A stretch of DNA of 64,000 nt, taken from Oscillospiraceae bacterium (GTDB lineage: Bacteria; Bacillota; Clostridia; Oscillospirales; Ruminococcaceae). The stretch is taken from the NCBI GenBank assembly GCA_024695445.1, contig JAILIG010000133.1, forward strand, positions 31,718 through 95,717. The letters are read 5' to 3'. A model generated the notes under the pieces. The model made no database searches, was not told where the DNA came from, and saw nothing but the letters and a program-made list of their open reading frames with translations. The position numbers were made by a program, and so were the translations under genes. Below are positions 48,377 to 57,602 of this stretch, in pieces (within the stretch, counting starts at the first letter, position 1; every line of letters starts with the position of its first letter).

Positions 48377-49153
48377 TTATCGGAGCAGTTCCCGGTACAG
48401 GGCATTTCTGCGGTCCTGCAAGACGGGAAAGCGCTTTCGGAATGCAGCGGCTTCCTCCCCGATTTCACAGCAGAGGATGCCCTCGCGGTCCGGCAGGGAT
48501 GCTGCCGTTTCGCCCTCCGGACGGACGGCTCTGCTGCTGCCGCAGTAGTGCAGGTCCTTCTGGTCGCCGACACAGTTGATGCCGAGCACCCAGCTTTGAT
48601 TTTCCAGTGCGCGGGCTTCGAGCAGCTTGTTCCAGTGCGCGATGCGCGGTTCCGGCCAGTTTGCCGCGACGACCAGCACCTCGGCCTCTGCGGACACGGC
48701 GCGGAAGATTTCCGGAAACCGCAGGTCATAACAGATGAACAGTGCAAATGTGACGCCGGAATAAGTGAACACGGCGGTCCGGCTGCCTGCCGCAAAATAA
48801 CGGCTTTCGCCGCCGTAAGAGAACGGGTGGATCTTGACATAATCCGCGAGCACCGTGCCGGCTCTGTCCACGACGGTATAGTGGTTTTCACCGAGCTCCG
48901 CTTTTTTCTTTACCCAGCCGAAGCCGACAGCAATCCCGTACTGCCGTGCGAGCTGCTGTATCCGCCGGACGGTTTCGCCGTCTGATTCTCCGGTGACGGC
49001 AACCTGCATCGAAAAGCCCGTGAACGACATTTCCGGAAAGAAGATGATGTCGGCGTGCTCCTTTGCCGCCTGTGCGATCATCTGCGCAGCCCTTTGCAGA
49101 TTCTGCTCCTTTTTCTCCGGTTCGATGCGGAACTGGCACAACGCTGTTTTCAT
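48377..49153 (-). CDS. Nitrilase-superfamily amidohydrolase (omega-amidase-like)
   Basis: 258 residues. A cytoplasmic carbon-nitrogen hydrolase with the Glu-Lys-Cys triad: Glu in FFPEMSFTG, Lys in DYVKIHPFSYGGE, Cys in ALFICYDLRFPE. The closest known members are omega-amidases, which deaminate 2-oxoglutaramate or 2-oxosuccinamate after glutamine transamination, fitting the nitrogen theme, but the substrate is not certain. ATG 49153 is chosen because AGAGGAGG lies nine bases upstream; ATG 49162 would have no spacing. It is co-transcribed with the upstream membrane gene. Confidence 0.87.
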   Translation of the reverse strand: MKTALCQFRIEPEKKEQNLQRAAQMIAQAAKEHADIIFFPEMSFTGFSMQVAVTGESDGETVRRIQQLARQYGIAVGFGWVKKKAELGENHYTVVDRAGTVLADYVKIHPFSYGGESRYFAAGSRTAVFTYSGVTFALFICYDLRFPEIFRAVSAEAEVLVVAANWPEPRIAHWNKLLEARALENQSWVLGINCVGDQKDLHYCGSSRAVRPEGETAASLPDREGILCCEIGEEAAAFRKRFPVLQDRRNALYRELLR

Positions 49154-49202
49154 CACGCGCATCCTCCTCTGACAAATCGGGGAACATCCGTCTGCGCGGG
49201 GT

Positions 49203-49703
49203 TCATTCGCGGCCGATAGCTTTGTCAGGCGCGATTTCCTCGATGTACCTGTAAAGCTGTATCAGCTGCACATTGTCGTATTTGCGCCGGATGCAGTCCT
49301 CGGCAACCTGATAGTTCAGATGCTCTGTCAGTCTTTTGTACTTCTCTGATGATGTGTAAAAAAACAGATCGAAGCAGTAGCTTCTTCCGCCGCCTCTGGT
49401 CATGTATGACCGGAGCGTATATGACACGGAAACGACCTGATCCAGGTCGATTTTCCAGAACAAAAACAGCCAGCGGCACCGGATGATGCTGCCCTCGCCG
49501 AATTTCACGGTTGTTCTGACCGTTACGGCAAGAATGATTCCGGCGAAGAACAAAGCGCTGATTCCGATTAAATAAATAGCGTCACTCAGCTTCGGCTTCT
49601 CTGTTCCCTTGAGAGAGAACGATGCAGCGACGATCATGATTCCGAGGACGACCATGGCGATATCCACGCATTTCGGAATGTGCCTGATTGAGATTTTTTT
49701 CAT
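49203..49703 (-). CDS. Two-helix membrane protein with a PH-like domain
   Basis: 166 residues. Two membrane helices (about 13-30 and 41-63) are followed by a ~100-residue cytoplasmic domain with the pattern of bacterial PH-like domains (VKFGEGSIIRCRWLFLFWKIDLDQVVSVS). Function unknown. It is first in a two-gene transcript with the nitrilase-family gene (about 50 bases apart) and has a perfect promoter. Confidence 0.65.
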   Translation of the reverse strand: MKKISIRHIPKCVDIAMVVLGIMIVAASFSLKGTEKPKLSDAIYLIGISALFFAGIILAVTVRTTVKFGEGSIIRCRWLFLFWKIDLDQVVSVSYTLRSYMTRGGGRSYCFDLFFYTSSEKYKRLTEHLNYQVAEDCIRRKYDNVQLIQLYRYIEEIAPDKAIGRE

Positions 49704-49765
49704 AGTATTTCCTGTTTTCCTTTCTGATTCCCTGACTGATATCCGGGCTTTTTGAATCTCTTTTT

Positions 49766-49794
49766 ATTATACACAGAAGCGGTCTGTTTGTCAA
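49766..49794 (-). promoter_or_regulatory. Promoter of the PH-like/nitrilase pair
   Basis: Minus strand TTGACA, 17-base spacer, TATAAT. Confidence 0.85.
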
Positions 49795-49854
49795 TCTGTC
49801 CTGCTGCGGACGCGGTCACGCAAACGCAGTAAAACACGGATTTCCTGCATAGGC

Positions 49855-52026
49855 TTATGAATTCGTATCGTTCAGCAGGGCACGCTTCATCAGGGAAAGG
49901 TCGCGTGTGTCGAGCCGGCTGTCCGCATTGAAATCGGCGGCCTTCCAGTTTTTGAGCTCCGTATCCGGAACGGCAAGCAGCCACCTTTGCAGCAGCACTG
50001 CATCGGAAATACTGAACACACCGTCCGCGTTTCCGTCGCCCTTTATTGTCTGCGGCGTCCATCCGGAAACGGCTGTGACGGGCGGCGTCCATGCAGGCTG
50101 CGTTTCTCCCTGCTTCAGCGGAATGCAGGCGACGCAAATCGTTGTATCCTTCGTGTCTGTCAGATGTACGGCGAGCTTTCTGTATTCGCTGTTGTCCGTC
50201 TGATTGGCGACGGCAAGGGAGGTCGGCAGCAGCTCGGCGTTCATCACGGTGAATGTTCCGCCGTCACTGAGAAGCCCCGCCCACAGCTTCTCCGAGCCGA
50301 CCGTGATGACCGCGCTTCTTCCGTCATCGGAGACGGCGATCTGTCCCTTTGTGTGCGCAAACCAGTAGATCTCACCGGGTGCATCCAGAGTGATCTCATC
50401 CTGAATGACAACGCATTCCCTGTCCTTTATCATTTTCAGCCCGCGGACAACGCGCTCTGTGCCGTTCAGCCCGTAGGCGCCGGTCAGATCGGTGACCGCG
50501 AATGCTTCATTTCCGCCGCCGAAGCGGGTGATCGGGCAGTCCGCGCCCTCCTGCTGATCGGGCTCCTGAGACGGATTGATGACAAGGGTATTATGCCCTT
50601 CTGCGCGGATGCGGTAGGCATACTGCCGGTTTTTCAGCTCATAATTCTCATTGCCCAGATCGGTAAAAAATCTGGCGCCGTTTGATTCGAGATAAAATGA
50701 ACCCAGATCGTAGTGACCGTGATATTTGTAGTTGTTTACACCGGCATGAAGCGCCGCAACGGTCCCGCTTTCCTCCCAGTTATTCCGGAAGCTGGCATTG
50801 GCCGCACCGGCCTCGCCCCAGTCCGTCGGGCTGTCCGCGGCGGAAGCGGGTGTCTTTTCTTCGTCAATCCACAGCAGGTCCAGATAATTGAAGCTGTCGG
50901 TTTCGATTTTCTTCATGCGGATTGCCGCGATGTCATAGTCCTGAAAATATGCACCCAGCCACAAAAGCACTGCCCAGCCGGTATCGCGGCTGTCGCCGTC
51001 GTCCCCGAAGCTGAAGGATTTAGAGGTGTTGGAGCTCATATAGCGGATAAAATCGACGGATCTGCGAAGTCCCTCAAAATCCGCGAGGCCGTAGTCCGTG
51101 CCGGCTGCACTGTTCAATGCGGAAGAAAACAGACCGAGATAATAGGTCGCGTAATCCCAGTAGCCAAGCCCCTCGCTGTATGTGCCGTCCTTTGCGCTGT
51201 ATGCGCGGCGGACAAACGAATATGCTTCCCTGTAAGCATAGCCGAGCACCGCGGATGCGATGTCTTTCGCGTCGGCTTCATCTCCGAAAGCAAGCGCCGC
51301 CATGCTCATGCTGCCGGTGCAGACCAGCTTCCAGTTGTCACCGGGATCATCCTGATACCACTTGTAGGTGCGGCTGCGCGGTCTGTCCTCAAAATCGTCC
51401 ATGACCTGCATGAAGCCTTTTTCGATCATATTCTGCCGGATCATTGCCCGCTGCTCTTCGTTCATCCAGTGATAGAGCCAGTCGTAGCCGAGTGCAAAGC
51501 CGGTGCTCATTTCGGCGGTGTCGAGAAAATGATAGGGATTCCAGTCCTTGAAGCTGCACGCGGTTTCGAGCTCAGCCCAGCAACGATCGGCATATTTTTC
51601 CTCGCCGAAAATATTGTAGGCCAGAGCCAGTGCGGCCACGCGGCGTTGGATTCGTTTGGATGTTTCAAGCAGCCGGATGCCGTCCGGAATCTCATACTGA
51701 CAAAGCGGCTGTTCCAGCGTCCAGTCCGCCTCTCGGCGCAGCTTTTCCAGCAAAGCCGCGGTCACGGAATCACCGCCGGTCTGTGCTTTCAGCTTTGCGA
51801 ATTTCTCCTCCGACATGATGATGCGCGGATGTGCGTACATCCCGTTTTTTTCGGTCATATCGCGGAGGACCTGTTCACCGCCGGTGAACTCGCCGCAGAT
51901 TTCTGTCCGGGCGCTGTCTGAACCGGTGTCTCCGGCCAATGCCGTGAACGGCATGGCGCCGGTTACCGTGACCAGCATAAACAGAATGCCGAACAGCCGC
52001 CGCAAAAGGGCTGTCTTTTTTCTCAT
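49855..52026 (-). CDS. Heparinase II/III-type polysaccharide lyase with C-terminal dockerin
   Basis: 723 residues. Signal peptide (about 1-31). An alpha-barrel lyase domain (about 60-370) with alginate-lyase/heparinase-type segments (YDWLYHWMNEEQRAM, LGYWDYATYYLGLFSSALN). Then the heparinase II/III beta domain (about 420-640) with YHGHYDLGSFYLESNGARF, whose His/Tyr residues are the likely catalytic pair. A type I dockerin closes the protein (about 660-720: GDGNADGVFSISDAVLLQRW, ADFNADSRLDTRDLSLMKRA). It probably cleaves an acidic polysaccharide as a cellulosome component; the polymer cannot be named. Start follows GGAGGTG. Confidence 0.87.
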   Translation of the reverse strand: MRKKTALLRRLFGILFMLVTVTGAMPFTALAGDTGSDSARTEICGEFTGGEQVLRDMTEKNGMYAHPRIIMSEEKFAKLKAQTGGDSVTAALLEKLRREADWTLEQPLCQYEIPDGIRLLETSKRIQRRVAALALAYNIFGEEKYADRCWAELETACSFKDWNPYHFLDTAEMSTGFALGYDWLYHWMNEEQRAMIRQNMIEKGFMQVMDDFEDRPRSRTYKWYQDDPGDNWKLVCTGSMSMAALAFGDEADAKDIASAVLGYAYREAYSFVRRAYSAKDGTYSEGLGYWDYATYYLGLFSSALNSAAGTDYGLADFEGLRRSVDFIRYMSSNTSKSFSFGDDGDSRDTGWAVLLWLGAYFQDYDIAAIRMKKIETDSFNYLDLLWIDEEKTPASAADSPTDWGEAGAANASFRNNWEESGTVAALHAGVNNYKYHGHYDLGSFYLESNGARFFTDLGNENYELKNRQYAYRIRAEGHNTLVINPSQEPDQQEGADCPITRFGGGNEAFAVTDLTGAYGLNGTERVVRGLKMIKDRECVVIQDEITLDAPGEIYWFAHTKGQIAVSDDGRSAVITVGSEKLWAGLLSDGGTFTVMNAELLPTSLAVANQTDNSEYRKLAVHLTDTKDTTICVACIPLKQGETQPAWTPPVTAVSGWTPQTIKGDGNADGVFSISDAVLLQRWLLAVPDTELKNWKAADFNADSRLDTRDLSLMKRALLNDTNS

Positions 52027-52075
52027 GACACACCTCCGTAAAAACGATACAGCAAAAACGCTTCTCTATAACAGG

Positions 52076-52104
52076 ATTATAGCACGGCGAGCAGAAAAAG
52101 TCAA
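52076..52104 (-). promoter_or_regulatory. Promoter of the lyase gene
   Basis: Minus strand TTGACT, 17-base spacer, TATAAT. Confidence 0.8.
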
Positions 52105-52127
52105 TCAGGGGCGGCGGCGGTCTCCCG

Positions 52128-52156
52128 TTGCACTTTCCGGCGAAATATGCTATAAT
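52128..52156 (+). promoter_or_regulatory. Upstream promoter of the AraC-type gene
   Basis: TTGCAC, 17-base spacer, TATAAT, about 130 bases before the gene. Confidence 0.65.
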
Positions 52157-52227
52157 TGAGAAAAATCAGATGACAGGGACACTGACCGCGGTCTGCGCGG
52201 AACCGGACAAAGCGTGCAGAAAAAGTC

Positions 52228-52256
52228 GGGACAGGCATCCGCTGATGTGATATAAT
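52228..52256 (+). promoter_or_regulatory. Proximal promoter of the AraC-type gene
   Basis: GGGACA, 17-base spacer, TATAAT. With the distal promoter it gives tandem starts 100 bases apart. Confidence 0.6.
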
Positions 52257-52283
52257 AAGAGTGCAGAGAGTGAGGTGACCGTT

Positions 52284-53117
52284 ATGAAAGACTGGATTGA
52301 AGGGTTTCAGGCCTCCATTGATTATATGGAGCAAAATCTGTCGAAGGAACTGAGCATCGGAGAAATTGCAAAGAGAGCTGCGCTTTCTCCGTTTTATTAT
52401 CAGCGGATCTTCGGCGCGATGTGCGGTATGACCGTCGGAGAATACATCCGTGCGCGCCGGATGACGCTGGCAGCACAGGAGCTGGCCTGCTCCGGCTGCA
52501 GGGTGATCGACATTGCCCTGAAGTACGGCTACGATTCTCCCGACAGCTTTGCAAAAGCCTTCCAGCGCTTTCACGGCATCACTCCGGCGCAGGCAAGAGA
52601 ATCGGGGGCGAGCCTGCGGTCCTTTGCCCCGCTGCATATCAAAATCACACTGGAGGGCGGAACGATGCTGGATTATCAGATTGCGGAAAAGGCGCCGTTT
52701 ACGGTTGCCGGCGTCAAAAGACGGTTTCATGCCGAGACAAGCTACAGGGAGATTCCGGAATTCTGGGGCGAGTGGATGTCAGACCGGAAAGGCTTAAAGG
52801 GAATGTTCGGCATATGTACGGACATGGACGGAAAAACCTTTGACTACTGGATTGCTGATTTATACGAGCCGTGGAAGGAACTGCCGGAAGGCTGCGGAAC
52901 CTTTCAGATCCCCGGCGGTCTGTGGGCGCTGTTCCGCTGCGTCGGTGCGCTGCCGGACAGTATGCAGAAGGTCAACACACAGATCTGGTCGGAGTGGCTT
53001 CCGGCCTTGCAGGGATACACATTAGCCGGCAATTATTCGCTGGAATTTTATCTGCCGCCGGCGGAAAACCCCGCCGATACGGTCAGCTATATCGGTATCC
53101 CCTTAAAAAAGCTGTGA
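52284..53117 (+). CDS. AraC-family regulator with GyrI-like effector domain
   Basis: 277 residues. The N-terminal ~105 residues are a two-helix-turn-helix AraC DNA-binding domain (LSIGEIAKRAALSPFYYQRI, DIALKYGYDSPDSFAKAFQR). Residues ~125-277 form a GyrI/Rob-like effector-binding domain (LPEGCGTFQIPGGLWALF, EFYLPP). This DNA-binding-first arrangement is typical of Rob/SoxS-like multidrug sensors. ATG 52284 is preferred after GAGGTG over GTG 52275. It diverges from the lyase gene but need not control it. Confidence 0.88.
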   Translation: MKDWIEGFQASIDYMEQNLSKELSIGEIAKRAALSPFYYQRIFGAMCGMTVGEYIRARRMTLAAQELACSGCRVIDIALKYGYDSPDSFAKAFQRFHGITPAQARESGASLRSFAPLHIKITLEGGTMLDYQIAEKAPFTVAGVKRRFHAETSYREIPEFWGEWMSDRKGLKGMFGICTDMDGKTFDYWIADLYEPWKELPEGCGTFQIPGGLWALFRCVGALPDSMQKVNTQIWSEWLPALQGYTLAGNYSLEFYLPPAENPADTVSYIGIPLKKL

Positions 53118-53130
53118 TGAGACGGCAGCG

Positions 53131-53395
53131 ATGAAAAAGCTTTTTGCATGGATGGTCACGGCGGCAATGACTGCGGGCGACGGAATGTCTGTTCCGGATT
53201 CTGCTGCGGAGGTTGATGCTGCCCTATATTGCGGGACGGATGGCCGGCCGGCCCGGCTTTGGTTATCACGCATTATGGGTATGGGGCGTCCGCTCTGCCC
53301 TTGCCGCATTCTTGCTGCTGGACGGATTGACCGTCTGCCTGACAGCGGCAAGTGTTTTACGGTATCTGCGGCGAAGAAGGGAGAATACAGAATAG
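53131..53395 (+). pseudogene. Small membrane protein broken by a frameshift
   Basis: Frame 1 starts MKKLFAWMVTAAMTAG (53131), a membrane-helix start. After about 28 codons the sense-like sequence continues in the +1 frame (from about 53213) with LPYIAGRMAGRPGFGYHALW, a second helix LAAFLLLDGLTVCLTAASVL and a basic end, stopping at 53395. Joined, it would be an ~85-residue two-helix protein. In frame 1 the rest (to 53505) looks random. Sequencing error is possible. It starts 14 bases after the AraC gene. Confidence 0.4.
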
Positions 53396-53486
53396 CCGTG
53401 CAGCCAAAAGCTGCCCGCATCCCGCGTATGCAGCCGACAGCTGAGAAACCGTTCAGATACCGTGCCTGCGTTCCCTGTTGTCAAAA

Positions 53487-53528
53487 AGCCCCGGATATGC
53501 TGTAACGAACATATCCGGGGGACTTTTT
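53487..53528 (+). terminator. Intrinsic terminator after the AraC unit
   Basis: Perfect 11-bp stem CCCCGGATATG/CATATCCGGGG, 10-base loop, then a run of six T. Confidence 0.88.
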
Positions 53529-53617
53529 TATAGAAACAGATTCGCTTTCGTCTGAAGCAGTCCCGCCTCTGCCTTTGTCACCAGGAGCGGCTGACTGCCG
53601 GTTTTACGGTTGATGTC

Positions 53618-54679
53618 TCATGTGATTTTCCGTTCATGTTGTTTACCGCCTTTGCGGGGGCATATGATTGCGCCTGCGCAGCGCGGAACCGCACGGACGA
53701 TGCGCTTTATCGGGCGGTATGCGCTCTTGAGGGGAATATACAGTTCCGGATGAAACCGGTATAAGCAGTAAAGCGCTCTTGTTTTGAAAGAGTAGCCATG
53801 TCTTTTTTTCGCACGAATCCGCAGCTCGTTTTCAATGATATTCTTCGCGCTGCTGCTGACATTTTTTTTTGCTGTCAGCATGATATATTTTCTGATCAGG
53901 TGCTGAAAAGTTGTTTCAAGGAAATACCGCTTTGAAAAAAGCGGGATTTTATCATTTCCAAGGAACACCTTTTCAGCTTTTTTTCTGGCATACAGCCAAT
54001 CCAGAACGCTTGATTCATCACAGGATGCCGTAATGCTGCCGGCGTGCTTCCGATACATAATCAAAGGAAGATCAATCTGCACGACACGCTTTGCCCGGCT
54101 CATCATCTGAGGCATGAAGATAATATCTTCATAAACGCGGCCCTCCGGGAAACGAAGCTGATCGAATAGACAGCGGCTGTAAATCTTGTTCCAAACATAA
54201 AACTTAAATTTACGCTCAGCCATCAGCTCCAATACGGTTTGCGCGCTTCGTATGTTGCTTTTGTAATTCACCCGGCTTCTGCTCTGTGATACCTTCATCC
54301 TCCGGTCCGAAAAACAGATATAAACACTGCAGGCGGCAATGTCAGCATGATTTTCCGTGATGCTTTTTATCATGACCTCGATCATATTGCGGCAGAATGC
54401 ATCATCCGAATCCAGGAAAGCAATATATTCCCCGTTTGCAGCATCTAAACCGGCATTCCGAGCTGCACTCAGACCTCTGTTTTTTTGATGAATCACCTTG
54501 ATTCTTTTGTCTTTCTTTTGATACGCATCGCATATTTCAGAGGAACCGTCAGTTGAGCCGTCGTCAACAATTATGATCTCGGTGTTTCTGTATGTCTGAC
54601 GGATCACACTGTCAATGCTCTCACATAAATACGGCTTCACATTGTATACAGGTATAATCACACTGACAAGCGGCTGCAT
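53618..54679 (-). CDS. Family 2 glycosyltransferase
   Basis: 353 residues. GT-A fold enzyme that transfers a sugar from a nucleotide-sugar donor, probably to a surface polysaccharide. N-terminal VSVIIPVYNVKPYL, donor-binding VDDGSTDGS and metal-binding LDSDD are all present. The C-terminal ~150 residues are basic and probably membrane-associated. Codon use is visibly more A+T-rich than the genes to the left, which marks the start of the accessory region. AGAAAGGA precedes the ATG. It stands alone, without a polysaccharide cluster around it. Confidence 0.88.
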   Translation of the reverse strand: MQPLVSVIIPVYNVKPYLCESIDSVIRQTYRNTEIIIVDDGSTDGSSEICDAYQKKDKRIKVIHQKNRGLSAARNAGLDAANGEYIAFLDSDDAFCRNMIEVMIKSITENHADIAACSVYICFSDRRMKVSQSRSRVNYKSNIRSAQTVLELMAERKFKFYVWNKIYSRCLFDQLRFPEGRVYEDIIFMPQMMSRAKRVVQIDLPLIMYRKHAGSITASCDESSVLDWLYARKKAEKVFLGNDKIPLFSKRYFLETTFQHLIRKYIMLTAKKNVSSSAKNIIENELRIRAKKRHGYSFKTRALYCLYRFHPELYIPLKSAYRPIKRIVRAVPRCAGAIICPRKGGKQHERKIT

Positions 54680-54698
54680 ATGGGATTCCTTTCTGCCA

Positions 54699-54704
54699 AT
54701 TATA
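54699..54704 (-). promoter_or_regulatory. Possible -10 element of the glycosyltransferase gene
   Basis: TATAAT on the minus strand with no good -35 (AAGACG at about 17 bases). The leader would be only about 13 bases. Confidence 0.4.
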
Positions 54705-54839
54705 TCGTGCCGGAATCACAGCGTCTTTTTCATATTCGGCTCCGGCAGGACCGCACTGAATGACCGCATCGTTTGTGCTCCCGTTATGAGGAGGGCTGAA
54801 CGCACGCCGCCGCCGTCCCAAACCGAAAACGCATCACCG

Positions 54840-55274
54840 TCATTCGTCCGGGCCGCACGCATAACCTTCTTTATGGAGCACTTCACTGCCGTGCACAAAC
54901 CATCCGTAATAGGCATAATACAGGCGGCGGCTCTCCCACATCACCGGTTCATATTCGACTACGCAGCGCGTGCCCTTATAGTCGGTGTTGCTTGATATCT
55001 CATGGCGGTAGGACAACACAAGTATCCAAAACCCGAAAATGCAGAATGCGATCAGTGCGGCCGCCCACAGCACGATCGCGGCAATCCGGACCGGCTTGAG
55101 CGGAATCCGCAGCAGCAGCTGTAAGATGCCGGCTGCCGTCCCGAATGCGATCAGCAGCGTGACCGGTTCGCGGATCCATGTGCGGAACTGCAGCCCGTGA
55201 CGATTCAGGATCCAGCGTGCGGTGAGAAACAGCACGCACAATATCGCTGTCCAGAACAGAATGCTTTTTTTCAT
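54840..55274 (-). CDS. Small membrane protein of unknown function
   Basis: 144 residues with three hydrophobic helices (about 5-20, 36-56, 63-88) and a soluble C-terminal tail rich in Tyr (ESRRLYYAYYGWFVHG). No family recognised. It has its own consensus promoter and a GGAGG-type ribosome site, and lies between the glycosyltransferase and the BspA-type gene. Confidence 0.6.
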   Translation of the reverse strand: MKKSILFWTAILCVLFLTARWILNRHGLQFRTWIREPVTLLIAFGTAAGILQLLLRIPLKPVRIAAIVLWAAALIAFCIFGFWILVLSYRHEISSNTDYKGTRCVVEYEPVMWESRRLYYAYYGWFVHGSEVLHKEGYACGPDE

Positions 55275-55313
55275 AGAATATGTCCTCCGTTTTTGGTGCG
55301 GCTTGCTGCTTTC

Positions 55314-55342
55314 AGTATATCATGTTTGGCAGGAAAATGCAA
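55314..55342 (-). promoter_or_regulatory. Promoter of the small membrane protein gene
   Basis: Minus strand TTGCAT, 17-base spacer, TATACT. Confidence 0.65.
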
Positions 55343-55435
55343 GAGCCGGCACTGTTTTCGCCGCGGGAAAGCAGCCGGGCAGATATCAAAGCGCGCTGCG
55401 CAGCCCGGTTCCTTTTGGTGCAGGCATCAGAACAT

Positions 55436-55479
55436 AAAAGCGCGCCGGCCTCACACAGATGCGAACCATGTGAGACCGG
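55436..55479 (-). terminator. Terminator of the BspA/transglutaminase gene
   Basis: An 11-bp stem CCGGTCTCACA/TGTGAGGCCGG (one G-U) with a modest T-rich tail on the minus strand, 70 bases past the stop. Confidence 0.55.
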
Positions 55480-55550
55480 TGCTGTTATAGGGGGATATTG
55501 TGAAAGATCAGCTGTCTGCCGTCCGCTGACGGCCAGTGCAATCGGGGTGC

Positions 55551-57602
55551 TCAGACTACGGTCAATGTGACCGCGTTGGAATAAATGTAATAGCCCTGCT
55601 TGTTCCAGACCACACACATAAACTGCTTATGATTCGTGCTTGCATTTGCATTCACACTCAGTACCCGGAATGTAGTTCCGTAATAAGCATCTGCAAGCAC
55701 CCACTGGTTTGTCTGGGTGTCGTAGCAATACCACCGGTAAGTGAGGTTATCGCCGAACAGCGTGACTGTGAAATATGCGGTGGAGCCGGCTGCGGCAGTC
55801 TGATTGGTCGGGGTGGAATCGTTGATATAAGTCCAGTAATCCTTGCGGAAATAATGGAGCCAGTAGAGAACCTCCGCCATCCGGTTGTTGATCTGATCCG
55901 TCGTAGAGCCGACGCCGAACGAGAACTGCAGCATTCCGTTGTATGCCAGCTGATCGTTCTGCTGCGAAGCAGCGCCGTTCAGATCAAAGTCGTAATCCAG
56001 CATACCGTCGTGATTCACATCCTGAAACGACACGGTGCAGCCGCTCAGAATCTGCTCGACATTGCCGCTGTAACCTCTCAGCAGCGGGTGCCTTGATCTG
56101 TACCCGTCTATTTCATAGGTTTCACCCAGCGCTCTGTCGAGCTTGCTGTTGTGCAGGGACAGCAATTCCGCATCGCTCTTCAGATAATAGGTATAATCGG
56201 TGCTGTATTGCGTTGTACTCCCGGTATCATCCCATGTTGGATCCGTTTCGTAGTACCGGCTGCCGATTTTGATCAGATTCCACGCATGGCCCTCGAAAAA
56301 CCAGGCAGAACCCGCTACAACATAAGACTCGATTCCGGCGGCTGTCAGCAGCATGGTGTACGCCTGTGCATAGCCCTCGCAGACGGATTCACCGATACCG
56401 GAACCGCGGATGTTCAGCGCATAGCTGACAAACACCGAGGACGCAGCATGGTTTTCCGTATCCCGGTTCCATTCGCCGTTTGCCTGATCTTCGTATTGGC
56501 AGTGACGGACGATCCAGTCATGAAGCTGGCGTGCTTTCAGCAGATCGTTCATCCACGGATCCGTCTCCGTCGCCACGATATAATTGCAGAGATCGGTGCA
56601 GTAGTCATTAATAAACGCAACGCCGTTGCTTCTGCAGAAATGATTGCGGACCGCCTGGATTACACCGGAATGGAAAAACGGATACTGCTCCCCGTTGTTG
56701 CTGTCGATCCGGTGCTGAAGTGCCGTGACGCCGTTGACCGTATAAAGCCTCGGGCAATAGGAAAAGGCCATACCGGCAGGATCGGTTCTGGAGCTGTCGG
56801 AAAGCCGGACTCTCTCCAGAGCGGAGCAGTTTTTAAAGGCATCGCTCTTCAGCAGTGCGGGACCGAGGATTGTCAGATCGGTCAAAGCAGTACAGCCGGA
56901 GAATGCGTGTCCTTCAATCAAAGTAAGGGTGGCAGGCAGCGTGATGCTTTTCAGCGATGTGCAGTCCTCAAAGGCGCCAAAGTCAATGGTCTGAACCTTC
57001 GGGACAGACACATTTGTTAATGCACGGCAATCATAGAAGACCGTTTCACGGAGGTATTCGACCAGCGGCAGAGAGATCGACTTCAGCTTCCGGCACCATG
57101 CAAAGAGCGAATCACCGATGTTTTCGGCCTTCGGAAGTGAAATGCTCTCCAGATTGAAGCAGGCAGAGAAGGCGCCTTCCCCGACGGTGACAGCCTTCGG
57201 AAGGGAAATCGTCTTCAGGCTGGTGCAGTAATAGAAGGCGTCGATGCCGACCGTTTCAGCCTTCAGCTCGGATATTGCAGTCAGATTGCCGCACTTATAA
57301 AAGGCCTCGTCTCCGATCGCCTTGACCGTAGGCGGCACTGTCAGCGTGCTGATGCTTGCGCTTTTAAAGGCACCGTTTCCGATTTTTGTAACCGGCTTGT
57401 CGGCGATGGTATCCGGAATTTCAGCGTTTGAGCCGGAACCCTGATATTTCAGAATGGTCACTTCGTTGGAAATAATTTCGTACTGGTATTTTCCGTCCGG
57501 CGTAACCGCGGCCTGCGCGGTCATACCGGCGGAGAAAGCGGCTGCGGCAGAGATGCCGAGCAATGCGGCGGAAAGCCATGTGACGAGTTTGCCGTGTTTC
57601 AT
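55551..57602 (-). CDS. Secreted BspA-type LRR protein with a transglutaminase-like domain
   Basis: 683 residues. Signal peptide (about 1-32). About eleven BspA/Treponema-type leucine-rich repeats at ~45-310 (IGNGAFKSASISTLTVPPTV, SLKTISLPKAVTVGEGAFSA). A transglutaminase-like domain at ~350-470 has the Cys-His-Asp triad: Cys in GESVCEGYAQAY (~404), His in FEGHAWNLI (~437), Asp in TDPTWDD (~455). One calcium-loop-like segment (DVNHDGMLDYDFDL) stands alone, and an Ig-like end follows. Probably a surface adhesin or protein-processing enzyme. The start at 57602 follows AAAGGAGG; a longer frame to 57818 lies in the leader. Confidence 0.85.
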   Translation of the reverse strand: MKHGKLVTWLSAALLGISAAAAFSAGMTAQAAVTPDGKYQYEIISNEVTILKYQGSGSNAEIPDTIADKPVTKIGNGAFKSASISTLTVPPTVKAIGDEAFYKCGNLTAISELKAETVGIDAFYYCTSLKTISLPKAVTVGEGAFSACFNLESISLPKAENIGDSLFAWCRKLKSISLPLVEYLRETVFYDCRALTNVSVPKVQTIDFGAFEDCTSLKSITLPATLTLIEGHAFSGCTALTDLTILGPALLKSDAFKNCSALERVRLSDSSRTDPAGMAFSYCPRLYTVNGVTALQHRIDSNNGEQYPFFHSGVIQAVRNHFCRSNGVAFINDYCTDLCNYIVATETDPWMNDLLKARQLHDWIVRHCQYEDQANGEWNRDTENHAASSVFVSYALNIRGSGIGESVCEGYAQAYTMLLTAAGIESYVVAGSAWFFEGHAWNLIKIGSRYYETDPTWDDTGSTTQYSTDYTYYLKSDAELLSLHNSKLDRALGETYEIDGYRSRHPLLRGYSGNVEQILSGCTVSFQDVNHDGMLDYDFDLNGAASQQNDQLAYNGMLQFSFGVGSTTDQINNRMAEVLYWLHYFRKDYWTYINDSTPTNQTAAAGSTAYFTVTLFGDNLTYRWYCYDTQTNQWVLADAYYGTTFRVLSVNANASTNHKQFMCVVWNKQGYYIYSNAVTLTVV

